From Deltaproteobacteria bacterium (GTDB lineage Bacteria; Desulfobacterota; Desulfobacteria; Desulfobacterales; SURF-15): a stretch of 32,585 nucleotides of DNA. The DNA lies in NCBI GenBank assembly GCA_019309565.1, contig JAFDFZ010000083.1:1-32585 (forward strand), in the 5' to 3' direction. Position numbers and translations under genes: made by a program. This document shows, one piece after another, positions 16,071-23,964 of this stretch. The notes under the pieces are model-generated. The model had not been told where the DNA came from, did no database searches, and saw nothing but the letters and a program-made list of their open reading frames with translations. The first letter of the stretch is position 1. Each line of letters begins with the position of its first letter.

Positions 16071-17132
16071 TTAAAAAAGCAATCTTCGTATGACGCGGCC
16101 CGCTGAGGTTTCTTTTGCTTTCAACGCCCCGTGCGGGCATAGCTCGATACAACAATAACAGCGAATGCAGGCAGCATAATCAAAGATTATATGCTCTGTA
16201 TCATTGAAGATAGCTTCTGAGGGGCAATAATTCCAGCACTCTCCACAAAGCTTACATCGCTTCTGATCCACTACCGGTCTTTGCAGCAAGTGTTTACGCA
16301 TGAAACCCTGTATCCGCTTTGGACCGAAAGAAAGAGGGGCCAACACGGGTAGCTTGAAATTTGATATCTGCGGCAGATCACCATCGATGGAGATCGAATC
16401 GTCCGAAAGCCCCATTGATCCCAAGGCTGCATGTGTGGGAAGTTGACCTGGTTCCAAACAAAGCATTCGGCACACAGCCATATCCGCTGCAAAAGGATTC
16501 CGGCTGCCAACGAGCACATTCAACTGTCTTGGAGTTCCGCTTCTTCCAGGTCCCTGGCCCTCAAGGGCGAGAATACCGTCGATAATTGTAATAGAAGGCC
16601 TGATAGACTGGCAAATCTGCACCAAAAGTTTTGCAAACATGTTTCTGTCAACACCTGCTTTAAGGTGCCATTCCGGTTTTCTCATGCCCACAATGCATCC
16701 GAACATGTTTTTTACCCCTAAGGTAAGCAGCATTTGAGAGTGGGTTTTTAACTTTGCAAGGTTAATAATCGTATCGAATGCAATGGCGTCTGTGGCCATT
16801 TCGATCTCACCAAAAGGAGGCCCGATATCTTTTTTTACTGAGCCGGTAAATGGAACGAAATTTACATCCATTTGAAATGAGCCCATGGCCGGGCTGTCTG
16901 AAATCTGAATTTTACAGCCCTTGCTTAAAAGATATTCGGATACGGCTCGAACGACAAGGGGATGGGTTAGAACAGCTCTTTCGGGTTTAGCCGGACACAG
17001 GAAATTGGGTTTGAGCAGGACGCGGGCATTTCGATGAATCTCACCATCCACCAATGCTTCCATCATTTCAAACAGCACCGGTCTTAAGCTCTGATAGTCG
17101 TAGCAGGCGTGTCTGACAATAACCCGAGACAT
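16071..17132 (-). CDS. DUF362 domain protein with two 4Fe-4S ferredoxin motifs
   Basis: A 353-residue protein. Residues 1-265 are the DUF362 domain ([21 protein letters not shown], then [33 protein letters not shown], and [20 protein letters not shown]). Residues 290-335 form a bacterial-type ferredoxin with two CxxCxxCxxxCP clusters, [12 protein letters not shown] and [12 protein letters not shown]. The family is common in anaerobes and is presumed to be involved in electron transfer or metal-cofactor handling; no reaction is established from sequence. No signal peptide is present. The gene is upstream of ssb and divergent from the mmsA-like gene, and a TTGACA is present at 17214-17219 on its strand. 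Confidence 0.9.
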   Translation of the reverse strand: MSRVIVRHACYDYQSLRPVLFEMMEALVDGEIHRNARVLLKPNFLCPAKPERAVLTHPLVVRAVSEYLLSKGCKIQISDSPAMGSFQMDVNFVPFTGSVKKDIGPPFGEIEMATDAIAFDTIINLAKLKTHSQMLLTLGVKNMFGCIVGMRKPEWHLKAGVDRNMFAKLLVQICQSIRPSITIIDGILALEGQGPGRSGTPRQLNVLVGSRNPFAADMAVCRMLCLEPGQLPTHAALGSMGLSDDSISIDGDLPQISNFKLPVLAPLSFGPKRIQGFMRKHLLQRPVVDQKRCKLCGECWNYCPSEAIFNDTEHIIFDYAACIRCYCCIELCPHGALKAKETSAGRVIRRLLF

Positions 17133-17373
17133 TGTAAACCGAGCAGGTGGAAATTCAAAATTTCATGTCGATTATCATCTCTGGTTATGGGTTTTGCTTA
17201 AAAAAGCAGACGCTGTCAAGCGCAAATTTTGAAGACCCTGCAGCCCTGCTTAAGCGGGATCTTTGCTCTGTTGAGGTCGATGCCCTGCTCGGATATATTA
17301 GGTGCACTTTTTCTAAAGTTTCACACGCTTCAAAATGCGATTATTCGGTGAGCTGAAATACATTTCACGTTCG
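17133..17373. other. Intergenic region upstream of the DUF362 gene
   Basis: No convincing gene. On the minus strand TTGACA (17214-17219) is a possible -35, but no good -10 is found at 17 bp. A TGCTT/AAGCA hairpin lies at 17195-17208. Two near-palindromes are present: CCTGCTTAAGCGGG at 17245-17258 and TGAAATACATTTCA at 17354-17367; the latter sits 6 bp upstream of the CCGAGAATTGCT element. Confidence 0.4.
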
Positions 17374-17432
17374 CCGAGAATTGCTACCGGAAAGATAATG
17401 TGATTGACAACAACAGCGCTGAGCTGTATGAA
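17374..17432 (+). promoter_or_regulatory. Promoter of the mmsA-like operon with CCGAGAATTGCT element (copy B)
   Basis: CCGAGAATTGCT at 17374-17385, 18 bp, TTGACA at 17404-17409, 17 bp, TATGAA at 17427-17432. The spacing is identical to copies A and C. The predicted start is near 17439, leaving a structured leader of about 145 nt. Confidence 0.72.
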
Positions 17433-17442
17433 TCGAAACAGA

Positions 17443-17514
17443 GAGCGTTTTTGAATTTGCACTTTACGCTCCCCTGCGGCTGCATGGCTGGTTTAACGAA
17501 AAGGTAGGCAGGGG
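17443..17514 (+). other. Structured 5' leader of the mmsA-like gene
   Basis: Two consecutive stems can form in the predicted leader: GAGCGT (17443-17448) with ACGCTC (17466-17471), and CCCCTGC (17471-17477) with GCAGGGG (17508-17514). They share base 17471. The second stem ends about 68 bp before the start codon. I do not recognise a known riboswitch class. Confidence 0.4.
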
Positions 17515-17582
17515 GCCGATCAGCGAGTGCCGAGCGAGGTAAAGAAGACAGGGAAGTTTTAATTATAAGAGGAGGTTGAGCT

Positions 17583-19073
17583 ATGGCGATTTTAGAAGAA
17601 CCGATCAAAGGAGTTCCAATGGTGAAAAACTACATAGACGGTGAGTGGGTTGAATCCAAGGGAGAAATCATCGAAGTGGTAAATCCGGTAACCTGCGAAC
17701 CCATTGCAAAGGTCGGGATTTCTACAAAAGATGAGATCGATGCGGCGGTGGCGGCCGCAAAAGAAGCCTTTCCGGATTGGCGAATGACCCCCGCAGTCAC
17801 CCGGGCCAGATATTTGTTGCGGTTGCTGCAGCTTTTAGAGGAAAACTTCGAAAACCTAAGCCGGATTCAAACCCAGGAGCACGGAAAGACCATCGATGAA
17901 TCAAGAGGAGAGACCCGAAGAGGAATCGAGAACGTGGAAGTGGCCTGTGGCATTCCAACCTTGATGATGGGCGATGCATCAGAGGACATTGCATCGGGAA
18001 TCGATGAGTACCTGATTCGCGTTCCACTTGGCGTATTCGGAATAATTGGCCCGTTTAACTTTCCGTTCATGATCCCGCTGTGGTCGGCTCCATATGCGGT
18101 GGCCACAGGAAATACCATTGTCATCAAACCCTCAAGCGAGGTTCCCAACAGCCAGAATGCCATCGCGGAGCTGGTGGAAGAAGCCGGATTTCCACCGGGA
18201 GTGTGGAACGTGGTTCACGGAGGCCGAACGGTGGTAAACGGGATGCTGGATCATCCTGAAATAGAAGGCATAACGTTTGTAGGCTCAACTCCCACCATGG
18301 AAGAGGTGATCTATCCCAGATGCGGTGCCACCGGTAAACGCGTGATAGCCCAGGGGGGTGCGGTAAACGTTATCGTTATTATGCCGGATTGTAATGTGGA
18401 GGCTACCATTCCAGGGTTGATGACGTCTTTCTTTGGAAACGCAGGGCAGCGATGCCTGGCTGGGCAGACGCTTGCGATTGTCGATGATAAAGGGGATTTT
18501 TACGAAAGCTTCATGGAAAAGGTTGTGGCTTACGCAAAAAACATTATCATTGGAAACGGTCTTGATGAATCCGTTCAGATGGGACCTGTTCGTGATCCCC
18601 AGAAGAAAGAAAGAATACTGGGCTATATCGAAATCGGGTTAAAGGAAGGCGCCAGGCTCAGGCTTGACGGCAGAAATCCGACTATTCAGGGCGACTATCC
18701 GGATACCTGCTTTCTTGGTCCTACCATACTGGAAAACTGTGAACCTGGAATGCGAGTGGTGAACGAAGAGATATTCGGCCCCACCATGAGCGTTGTGCGG
18801 GTTAAAGACCTTGATGCCGCCATCAAACTGTGCAACGAGGTACCCATGCACAACGGTCATGCCATTTTTACATCAAACGGAAAACATGCACGGCAATTCC
18901 AGTATGAGGTGATCAGCGGAAACGTGGGTATCAACATCGGTATTGTCGCCCCCATGGCGTTTTACCCTTTCAGCGGTATGAAGGGTTCTTTCCTGGGAGT
19001 ATTGCATACCCAGGGCAAGGAGGCGGTGCGATTCTTTACAGAAAGCAAGGTCTGTATTCATAGATGGTTATAA
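17583..19073 (+). CDS. mmsA: CoA-acylating methylmalonate-semialdehyde dehydrogenase-like aldehyde dehydrogenase
   Basis: A 496-residue ALDH-superfamily enzyme closest by motifs to MmsA, which converts (methyl)malonate semialdehyde, NAD+ and CoA to propionyl- or acetyl-CoA. It has the NAD-binding segment IGPFNFPFMIPLWSAPYAVATGNTIVIKPSS, the FVGSTPTME loop and nucleophile Cys291 (NAGQRCLAG). The Glu general base of hydrolytic ALDHs is replaced by GGAVNVIVIMPDCN, as expected for CoA-acylating MmsA. The C-terminus FPFSGMKGS-type region is present as YPFSGMKGSFLG. AGGAGG precedes the ATG. The exact substrate is not proven: no valine or inositol catabolic genes are adjacent. The ferritin-like gene follows after 12 bp. 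Confidence 0.88.
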   Translation: MAILEEPIKGVPMVKNYIDGEWVESKGEIIEVVNPVTCEPIAKVGISTKDEIDAAVAAAKEAFPDWRMTPAVTRARYLLRLLQLLEENFENLSRIQTQEHGKTIDESRGETRRGIENVEVACGIPTLMMGDASEDIASGIDEYLIRVPLGVFGIIGPFNFPFMIPLWSAPYAVATGNTIVIKPSSEVPNSQNAIAELVEEAGFPPGVWNVVHGGRTVVNGMLDHPEIEGITFVGSTPTMEEVIYPRCGATGKRVIAQGGAVNVIVIMPDCNVEATIPGLMTSFFGNAGQRCLAGQTLAIVDDKGDFYESFMEKVVAYAKNIIIGNGLDESVQMGPVRDPQKKERILGYIEIGLKEGARLRLDGRNPTIQGDYPDTCFLGPTILENCEPGMRVVNEEIFGPTMSVVRVKDLDAAIKLCNEVPMHNGHAIFTSNGKHARQFQYEVISGNVGINIGIVAPMAFYPFSGMKGSFLGVLHTQGKEAVRFFTESKVCIHRWL

Positions 19074-19085
19074 AGGGGGATTGCA

Positions 19086-19514
19086 ATGAAACTATGTACC
19101 ACATCGGAGACCATAAGTTTTGCCAGGGACATGGAAGAAAAATCGGCAAACCTATACGAGAAACTGGCTCAACGTTATCCCGAAGCAAAAGATCTCCTTT
19201 CCTATAAGGAAGAAAACCGTAAATTCGCAATTCAGATTCAGCGTGCCTACCAATCCGTTATTACGGATGCCATTGAGGGATGTTTTGCATTCCAGGTCGA
19301 ATCGGATGATTACGAAATCAAAACAGATCTTGCAGAAGGCACCGATTTTAAAGAGGCGGTGAAACAGGCACTGGCAATGGAGGAGAAGATCATCGATTTT
19401 TATAACACAGCCGCCGATCAATCCATGGCATTGATGGCCGATATTCCGAGAAACTTCAAACTGGTTGCAAAGAAAAGGGCCAAGCGGATCGATCAGTTAA
19501 AGGCGTTTTGCTGA
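19086..19514 (+). CDS. Ferritin-like (rubrerythrin-type) helical protein with altered metal motifs
   Basis: A 142-residue all-helical protein with the layout of a rubrerythrin-like four-helix bundle: DMEEKSANLYEKLAQRYPEAKDLLSYKEENRKFAIQ forms the first helix pair, and ALAMEEKIIDFYNTAADQS with FKLVAKKRAKRIDQL the second. Glu residues of helices 1 and 3 are kept, but both ExxH metal motifs look lost (EENRKF and KKRAKRI). It may therefore bind no di-iron centre, or a different one. Start ATG has a GGGGGA sequence upstream. It is in an operon with the mmsA-like gene and convergent with tctA. Confidence 0.7.
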   Translation: MKLCTTSETISFARDMEEKSANLYEKLAQRYPEAKDLLSYKEENRKFAIQIQRAYQSVITDAIEGCFAFQVESDDYEIKTDLAEGTDFKEAVKQALAMEEKIIDFYNTAADQSMALMADIPRNFKLVAKKRAKRIDQLKAFC

Positions 19515-19538
19515 CGTGGGAGATAAAGAAATGAGATG

Positions 19539-21038
19539 TCAAAGTCCTGCTTTCTGCAAGGCCTTTTGATGTTTCAATTCCCGATACAGAGTCCAAACTA
19601 GGGTGATCAGCGCCAGGATCACAAAGGCGAGGCTCAATGGCCGGGTCAGAACTGGCAAAAAGGAACCATCAGACAACATCAGCCCGGAACGGATATTTTT
19701 CTCTGCGATGGGCTCCAGAATCAGGCCGATCACGAAAGGGCCCAGAGGGATTTTGGTTTTTTCCATTAAAAAACCCAGGATGCCGAATCCGAACATTACC
19801 CATACATCAAAGGTGCGATTGTTCAACGCATAGGTACCAACCACGCAAAAAGCCAAAATCGTTGGAATCAGGAAAGTTTTGGGAATATCAATCACACGGG
19901 CGATGATCACGGAAGCAAACAGCATGAAGAAAAACATGATGACGTTCCCCACAAATGCTGTGGTCATAATATTGTAAACCAGCTGTGGATCATCTCTAAA
20001 AAGCAGGGGACCGGGTGTGAGGTCATGTAAAATCAGAGCACCTAGAAGTATGGCATCCACCAGGGAGCCGGGAATTCCAAGAGTGACCAGTGGAATGAGA
20101 GCCCCTCCTATGGTGGCGTTGTTGGCTGCCTCGCTGGCCACTATACCTTCTTCGCTTCCTTTACCGAAATCCTGAGGCTTTTTGGAGGAACTTTTTGCAG
20201 CACTGTATGCCAGAAGAGAACCGATATTGGCGCCGATTCCAGGCAGAATTCCAACCCAGGTACCCAGAACAGACGAGCGAATGAGGTTTGTCGCCTGATC
20301 CTTCAGGTCTTTTAGGGAAAGGAACATTCCTTTGAAGCTGATGGGAATTCGTTCCACTTTCCGTTCTATGTTGGTCAGATCGGTGATGATTTGACTGATG
20401 CCAAAAAGGCCGATCAGTACCGGGATCAGGCTGAAACCTGCGGCCATTTCATCGAAACCGAATTCCAGCCTCAGCGTGCCTGATAGCGCATCCATTCCAG
20501 GACAGGCGGCCAGCAGGCCCAAAAGACCGGAGATAAACCCTTTCAGAATACTTCCTTCACCGACTGCGGATATCATCACCAGCGCCATTAGCACCAGGGA
20601 AAAGAATTCAAACGGGCCGAATTTAAGCGCCACTTTGGCCAGGGGAGGGGACAGGGTAATCAGAAAAATCCAAGAAATTAACCCCCCCACGAAAGAAGAC
20701 ATAATGCCGATACCGATGGCCCTTCCCGATTTGCCTGACTTGGCAAGAGGGTAGCCGTCGAAGGTTGTGACCACTGAAGCAGGTGTTCCAGGCATACGCA
20801 ACAGGGTAGCGGTGATCAATCCTCCGCTGATGGCTCCAACGTACATGGCCACTAGCAGGATCAATGCCAGGTCATTATCCATGTAAAAAGTGAGAGGAAC
20901 CGTGAGCGCAATGAGCATGGAACCGGTAAGTCCGGGAATGGCTCCCACAGTAATGCCCAAGAAAACCCCCAATGCCACGTATAAAAGGGGTATGGGTGAG
21001 AGCACAAAGAAAAAGGAGTCAATCAGATAGTTCCACAT
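19539..21038 (-). CDS. tctA: Tripartite tricarboxylate transporter large membrane subunit TctA (system 1)
   Basis: A 499-residue inner-membrane protein with about 11-12 transmembrane helices, the permease of a TTT importer for carboxylates. Family signatures are GAIPGLTGSMLIALTVPLTF near residue 33, LLRMPGTPASVVTTFDGYPLA near 80, and the second-half LPGIGANIGSLLAYSAAK with ATIGGALIPLVTLGIPGS. Length is normal. It is the last gene of tctC-tctB-tctA on the minus strand, 29 bp after tctB. The substrate cannot be read from the permease. Confidence 0.94.
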   Translation of the reverse strand: MWNYLIDSFFFVLSPIPLLYVALGVFLGITVGAIPGLTGSMLIALTVPLTFYMDNDLALILLVAMYVGAISGGLITATLLRMPGTPASVVTTFDGYPLAKSGKSGRAIGIGIMSSFVGGLISWIFLITLSPPLAKVALKFGPFEFFSLVLMALVMISAVGEGSILKGFISGLLGLLAACPGMDALSGTLRLEFGFDEMAAGFSLIPVLIGLFGISQIITDLTNIERKVERIPISFKGMFLSLKDLKDQATNLIRSSVLGTWVGILPGIGANIGSLLAYSAAKSSSKKPQDFGKGSEEGIVASEAANNATIGGALIPLVTLGIPGSLVDAILLGALILHDLTPGPLLFRDDPQLVYNIMTTAFVGNVIMFFFMLFASVIIARVIDIPKTFLIPTILAFCVVGTYALNNRTFDVWVMFGFGILGFLMEKTKIPLGPFVIGLILEPIAEKNIRSGLMLSDGSFLPVLTRPLSLAFVILALITLVWTLYRELKHQKALQKAGL

Positions 21039-21067
21039 AAACGCAACGTTTTTCTCGTGATAGATCG

Positions 21068-21598
21068 TCAGGGAAGATCGACAACAAAAATTTCCGTAAA
21101 CACATAATGGCTGCCAAAGGCCATCGTGAGGGTCAATACGACTAAGATGGTCAAATGTAATGACTTGAAAGCTCTTTTTTCATACCAAAGGGTGATCATC
21201 CCCGCGGCCAACATGAACCCGATGCAGCCAAGGCGGTAGCTCACAAGCTTCCAGTGTAAAAGACCAATATATATCACCAGAAGAGAAATCACGATTAGCG
21301 CAAGCTCAGGCCTGGTACGAAACTCTTGACGCCTGTTTGAGAAGATGTCCTTTAGCCTCGCTATTGAGGTGCGTGCTTTCCATTTCTCTCGATAATGGCG
21401 TGAAATCCCTCGACCCAGCAAAATAAGCGCACATATAAATATCAGCATGCTGAGCATTTTCGGTACCGCAGCAGGTCCAAGCGGCTCATAGGGAGACTCA
21501 GCCAGGTAAAGGGTTTCCCGATAAAAGATGAGGGCAAGAACAATCAACCCAGCTGCTGCTAAAATGTCCAGAACAGGATGGTATGGTTTATCGGCCAT
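21068..21598 (-). CDS. tctB: Tripartite tricarboxylate transporter small membrane subunit TctB (system 1)
   Basis: A 176-residue protein with four predicted membrane helices (ILAAAGLIVLALIFY, MLIFICALILLG, LALIVISLLVIYIGLL and LGCIGFMLAAGMITLW, followed by LTILVVLTLTMAFGSHYVF) and a basic cytosolic loop. This is the usual TctB architecture, pairing with TctA. Its start has no clear Shine-Dalgarno sequence, and a strong hairpin lies just upstream in the tctC-tctB gap. Confidence 0.88.
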   Translation of the reverse strand: MADKPYHPVLDILAAAGLIVLALIFYRETLYLAESPYEPLGPAAVPKMLSMLIFICALILLGRGISRHYREKWKARTSIARLKDIFSNRRQEFRTRPELALIVISLLVIYIGLLHWKLVSYRLGCIGFMLAAGMITLWYEKRAFKSLHLTILVVLTLTMAFGSHYVFTEIFVVDLP

Positions 21599-21611
21599 GG
21601 CACAGACACCG

Positions 21612-21640
21612 GGCCGCCTTTGCTTTTGCCAAAGGCGGCC
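21612..21640 (-). other. Strong hairpin between tctC and tctB (system 1)
   Basis: GGCCGCCTTTG (21612-21622) and CAAAGGCGGCC (21630-21640) form a perfect 11-bp stem with a 7-nt loop, beginning 24 bp after the tctC stop. No T-tract follows on the minus strand. It probably stabilises the tctC mRNA or attenuates read-through so that the binding protein is made in excess. A counterpart exists in system 2. Confidence 0.65.
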
Positions 21641-21663
21641 TTGGATCGATAGTAGAATATCGT

Positions 21664-22638
21664 CTATTTCTTTTTCTTTTTGAGGTTCATCAGGTTGTAT
21701 TTTTTTGCAATCCGTTCAAGAAGCTTGCCCTCCTCCATTATGGCTGATTTCAGTTCCTCGCCTCTTTTGTAAGTAATCAGACAGGATTGGGCGGCTACCT
21801 TACGTTGAAGTTCAGGATCATCCAGGGCTTTTTTGAAAGCATCGGCAAGATATTCGATGCGATCTTTGGGGGTTCCCCTTGGTGCGTAGAAGCGATAGCT
21901 TAAGGGGAATTTGAACGGAATTCCCAGTGCATAGCTGGTGGGTACTTCTTCCAGACCGGGATAGGGTTTTTCGCCGTATATGCCCAGCACTCTCATTTCA
22001 CCGGACTTGTGGAAACGGATAGCCTCGTTGGTTCCCATAAGGGTACTGTCTACATGACCTCCCAGAACGGCGGCTATCCGCGAGGCGCCGTCTCCGATGT
22101 GCACCATTTTGAACTGAGCGCCTGTCAGGTCTTGAACCGCCAGGCTGCAAAAGTGAGTGCTGGCTCCGATGTTAATGGCCTGTTTGATATTTTTAGGTTT
22201 CTCTTTGGCTGCTGCTATGTAATCTTTCAAGTTTTTGAACTGGGCTGCAGGCCTGGTCACTTCCACCATGGCGAAAGACCACGTCTCTGCAATGGGCTCA
22301 AAGGCGGTGGCGTCGAAGTCGGCGGTGCCAAGAAACTTGTTGGTCCAAAGGTTTGGGATGTTAACCAGTAGCGTGTAGCCGTCAGGCTTGGCTTTGAGAA
22401 CGTGGCGGCTGCCGATGGTACCGGCTGCTCCCCCTTTGTTGATGATGGCTACTTTAACCGGCAGGACTTTTTCCAGGTATTTCTGGATAAGCCGGGTGCT
22501 GGTATCTGTACCTCCGCCTGCCTTAAAAGGGACGATAATCTTAATGGGTTTGGATGGAAAGTTATCTGCCAGGGTACCGGAGACTAATAGTCCCATACAT
22601 AGAAAAACCATTAGGCCAACAACACAAAGCTTTTTCAT
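21664..22638 (-). CDS. tctC: TTT-family periplasmic solute-binding protein TctC (system 1)
   Basis: A 324-residue extracytoplasmic binding protein. The signal peptide is MKKLCVVGLMVFLCMGLLVSGTLA with cleavage likely before DNFPSKPI. The ligand-binding start motif IKIIVPFKAGGGTDTSTR is typical of the TctC/Bug family and contacts the carboxylate of the ligand. Length is normal. The first gene of the operon, it has AGGAGG a few bases before the ATG and two dyads plus a candidate promoter upstream (22664-22700). The ligand is probably an organic acid; it cannot be specified. Confidence 0.94.
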   Translation of the reverse strand: MKKLCVVGLMVFLCMGLLVSGTLADNFPSKPIKIIVPFKAGGGTDTSTRLIQKYLEKVLPVKVAIINKGGAAGTIGSRHVLKAKPDGYTLLVNIPNLWTNKFLGTADFDATAFEPIAETWSFAMVEVTRPAAQFKNLKDYIAAAKEKPKNIKQAINIGASTHFCSLAVQDLTGAQFKMVHIGDGASRIAAVLGGHVDSTLMGTNEAIRFHKSGEMRVLGIYGEKPYPGLEEVPTSYALGIPFKFPLSYRFYAPRGTPKDRIEYLADAFKKALDDPELQRKVAAQSCLITYKRGEELKSAIMEEGKLLERIAKKYNLMNLKKKKK

Positions 22639-22663
22639 GTCTACCTCCTTTTGGTTGAGATTG

Positions 22664-22700
22664 TATGGTTACCATATGACTTGTTTGGTGATACCACCAA
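22664..22700 (-). promoter_or_regulatory. Tandem dyads overlapping a candidate tctC promoter (system 1)
   Basis: TATGGTTACCATA (22664-22676) and TGGTGATACCA (22686-22696) are both TGGT-n-ACCA dyads with centres 21 bp apart, two helical turns. On the minus strand they overlap TTGGTG (22695-22700), 18 bp, TATGGT (22671-22676), a plausible -35/-10 pair. This suggests a repressor or activator site, such as a GntR/FCD-type regulator; the regulator gene is not in the window. Confidence 0.5.
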
Positions 22701-23232
22701 AAAATTGGGGGTTGGGGTACTTTTTTAATTTATGTTTGCCGGCAACGAATAGGGCTTCCATAATTTATCCCATTATGCGAGCAAAAACATTCCAAAGACA
22801 GGTGAATCCTTAAATAATAATTGTATTTCAAAATATTTTCTCTAAGTCAATAGGAGGTCGCTATTTTCCTCTGATTGCTGATTATTCATTCCGTGATTTC
22901 AAACGCTTGAAATTAAAAGCTCAAATTTGGCCCTTTTTTACCGTTAAATAGTAAAAGGCTCTTGAGCCGAATAAAATTTTTAATAACTTTTTGCCCTTTG
23001 AAAAATTAGGGCTATAGATTATCCTGTCCCCGCAGCGGTGAAATTCACTTTTGGAATCGAGATACTGTTTGAGAAAATTAGGGTAAGCCCTTATTTTCGA
23101 GTTTTTCGCTCTTAAAAAAAGGAAATTTCACCGGTGACGGAACATCTCAACCTCTCATTCGACGCCATCATATTAGAGCTTTCATAGAACTGTGCATGAG
23201 AAGCCTGAATCAAAAACTTCCTGCCACCTCAA
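22701..23232. other. Intergenic region between tctC and the rluF-like gene, with nested inverted repeats
   Basis: No convincing gene. CGGTGAAATT (23036-23045) and AATTTCACCG (23124-23133) form an outer inverted repeat. Inside it GAAAATTAGGG (23073-23083) pairs with CCCTTATTTTC (23088-23098) with one mismatch. A related sequence TTTGAAAAATTAGGG lies at 22998-23011 with its own GCCCT/AGGGC stem (22993-23012). It could be a terminator, a decayed mobile repeat or a small RNA. Confidence 0.45.
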
Positions 23233-23964
23233 TTAGTCATGTTCCAACAGGCCTGCGGTTTTAAGCAGTTTCTTTTTTTCGTCTTCGTTCAGGTAGCGCC
23301 AGCTTCCCGGTGGCAGGTCTTTAAGCCATATGTTCGCTACCCGAATCCGGTGAAGCCTGATTACCTGATTTCCCACTTTGCGGATCATTCGGCGAATCTG
23401 CCGGTTTTTACCTTCCTTTAAAATAATCCGGAAATGTTTCGATGAGATCTGTTTTATCTCTGCAGGGCGGGTTTTAGTTCCCATCATGGGAAGTCCGGCA
23501 GCCAGTTTTCGAAGCGCTCCGTTCGGGATGGGTTTGGCAACTGTTACTTCATATTCCTTTTCATGGTCAAAGGAAGGGTGCAGCAGGCGGTGGTGGAGAC
23601 GGCCGTCATTGGTAAGCAGCAACAGGCCGGTTGAATCTTTGTCCAGTCTTCCTACCGGATAGATCCTCTGGGGTAGATTGACAAGTTCCAGCACCGTTTT
23701 CTGCTTTGTCTGCTGACAGGAGCTCACATAGCCTTTTGGTTTGTTAAGCGCAAGATAGACTAAATGGTTGGATAGAACGACACGTTTCCCATCAACTTCG
23801 ACTCGGTCTTTTTCAGGATCGACCTTAGATCCAGGCTCTGTAATGATCTTACCGTTTACCTTAACCCGACCCTGCTGAACATAACGCTCCCCCTCTCTTC
23901 TTGAACAGATCCCGGCCATTGAAAGAAACTTTTGAATTCTAACAAGCTCCTTTGCTGACGTCAT
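23233..23964 (-). CDS. rluF: rRNA pseudouridine synthase, RluF/RsuA family
   Basis: A 243-residue enzyme that converts a specific uridine in rRNA to pseudouridine. It has an N-terminal S4 RNA-binding domain (RIQKFLSMAGICSRREGERYVQQGRVKVNG, about 9-38) and a catalytic domain with Asp108 in VGRLDKDSTGLLLLTNDG. The stretches DHEKEYEVTVAKPI, GTKTRPAEIK and NRQIRRM resemble RluF (23S rRNA) more than RluB or RsuA; the specificity is inferred. It overlaps the argJ stop by 4 bp (ATGA), so it is translationally coupled to argJ. Confidence 0.88.
   Translation of the reverse strand: MTSAKELVRIQKFLSMAGICSRREGERYVQQGRVKVNGKIITEPGSKVDPEKDRVEVDGKRVVLSNHLVYLALNKPKGYVSSCQQTKQKTVLELVNLPQRIYPVGRLDKDSTGLLLLTNDGRLHHRLLHPSFDHEKEYEVTVAKPIPNGALRKLAAGLPMMGTKTRPAEIKQISSKHFRIILKEGKNRQIRRMIRKVGNQVIRLHRIRVANIWLKDLPPGSWRYLNEDEKKKLLKTAGLLEHD

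Noticed and set aside
17147..17356. 69-residue plus-strand frame between the DUF362 and mmsA-like genes
   Set aside because: No ribosome-binding site, no domain, and it overlaps palindromes and the divergent promoter area; treated as non-coding.
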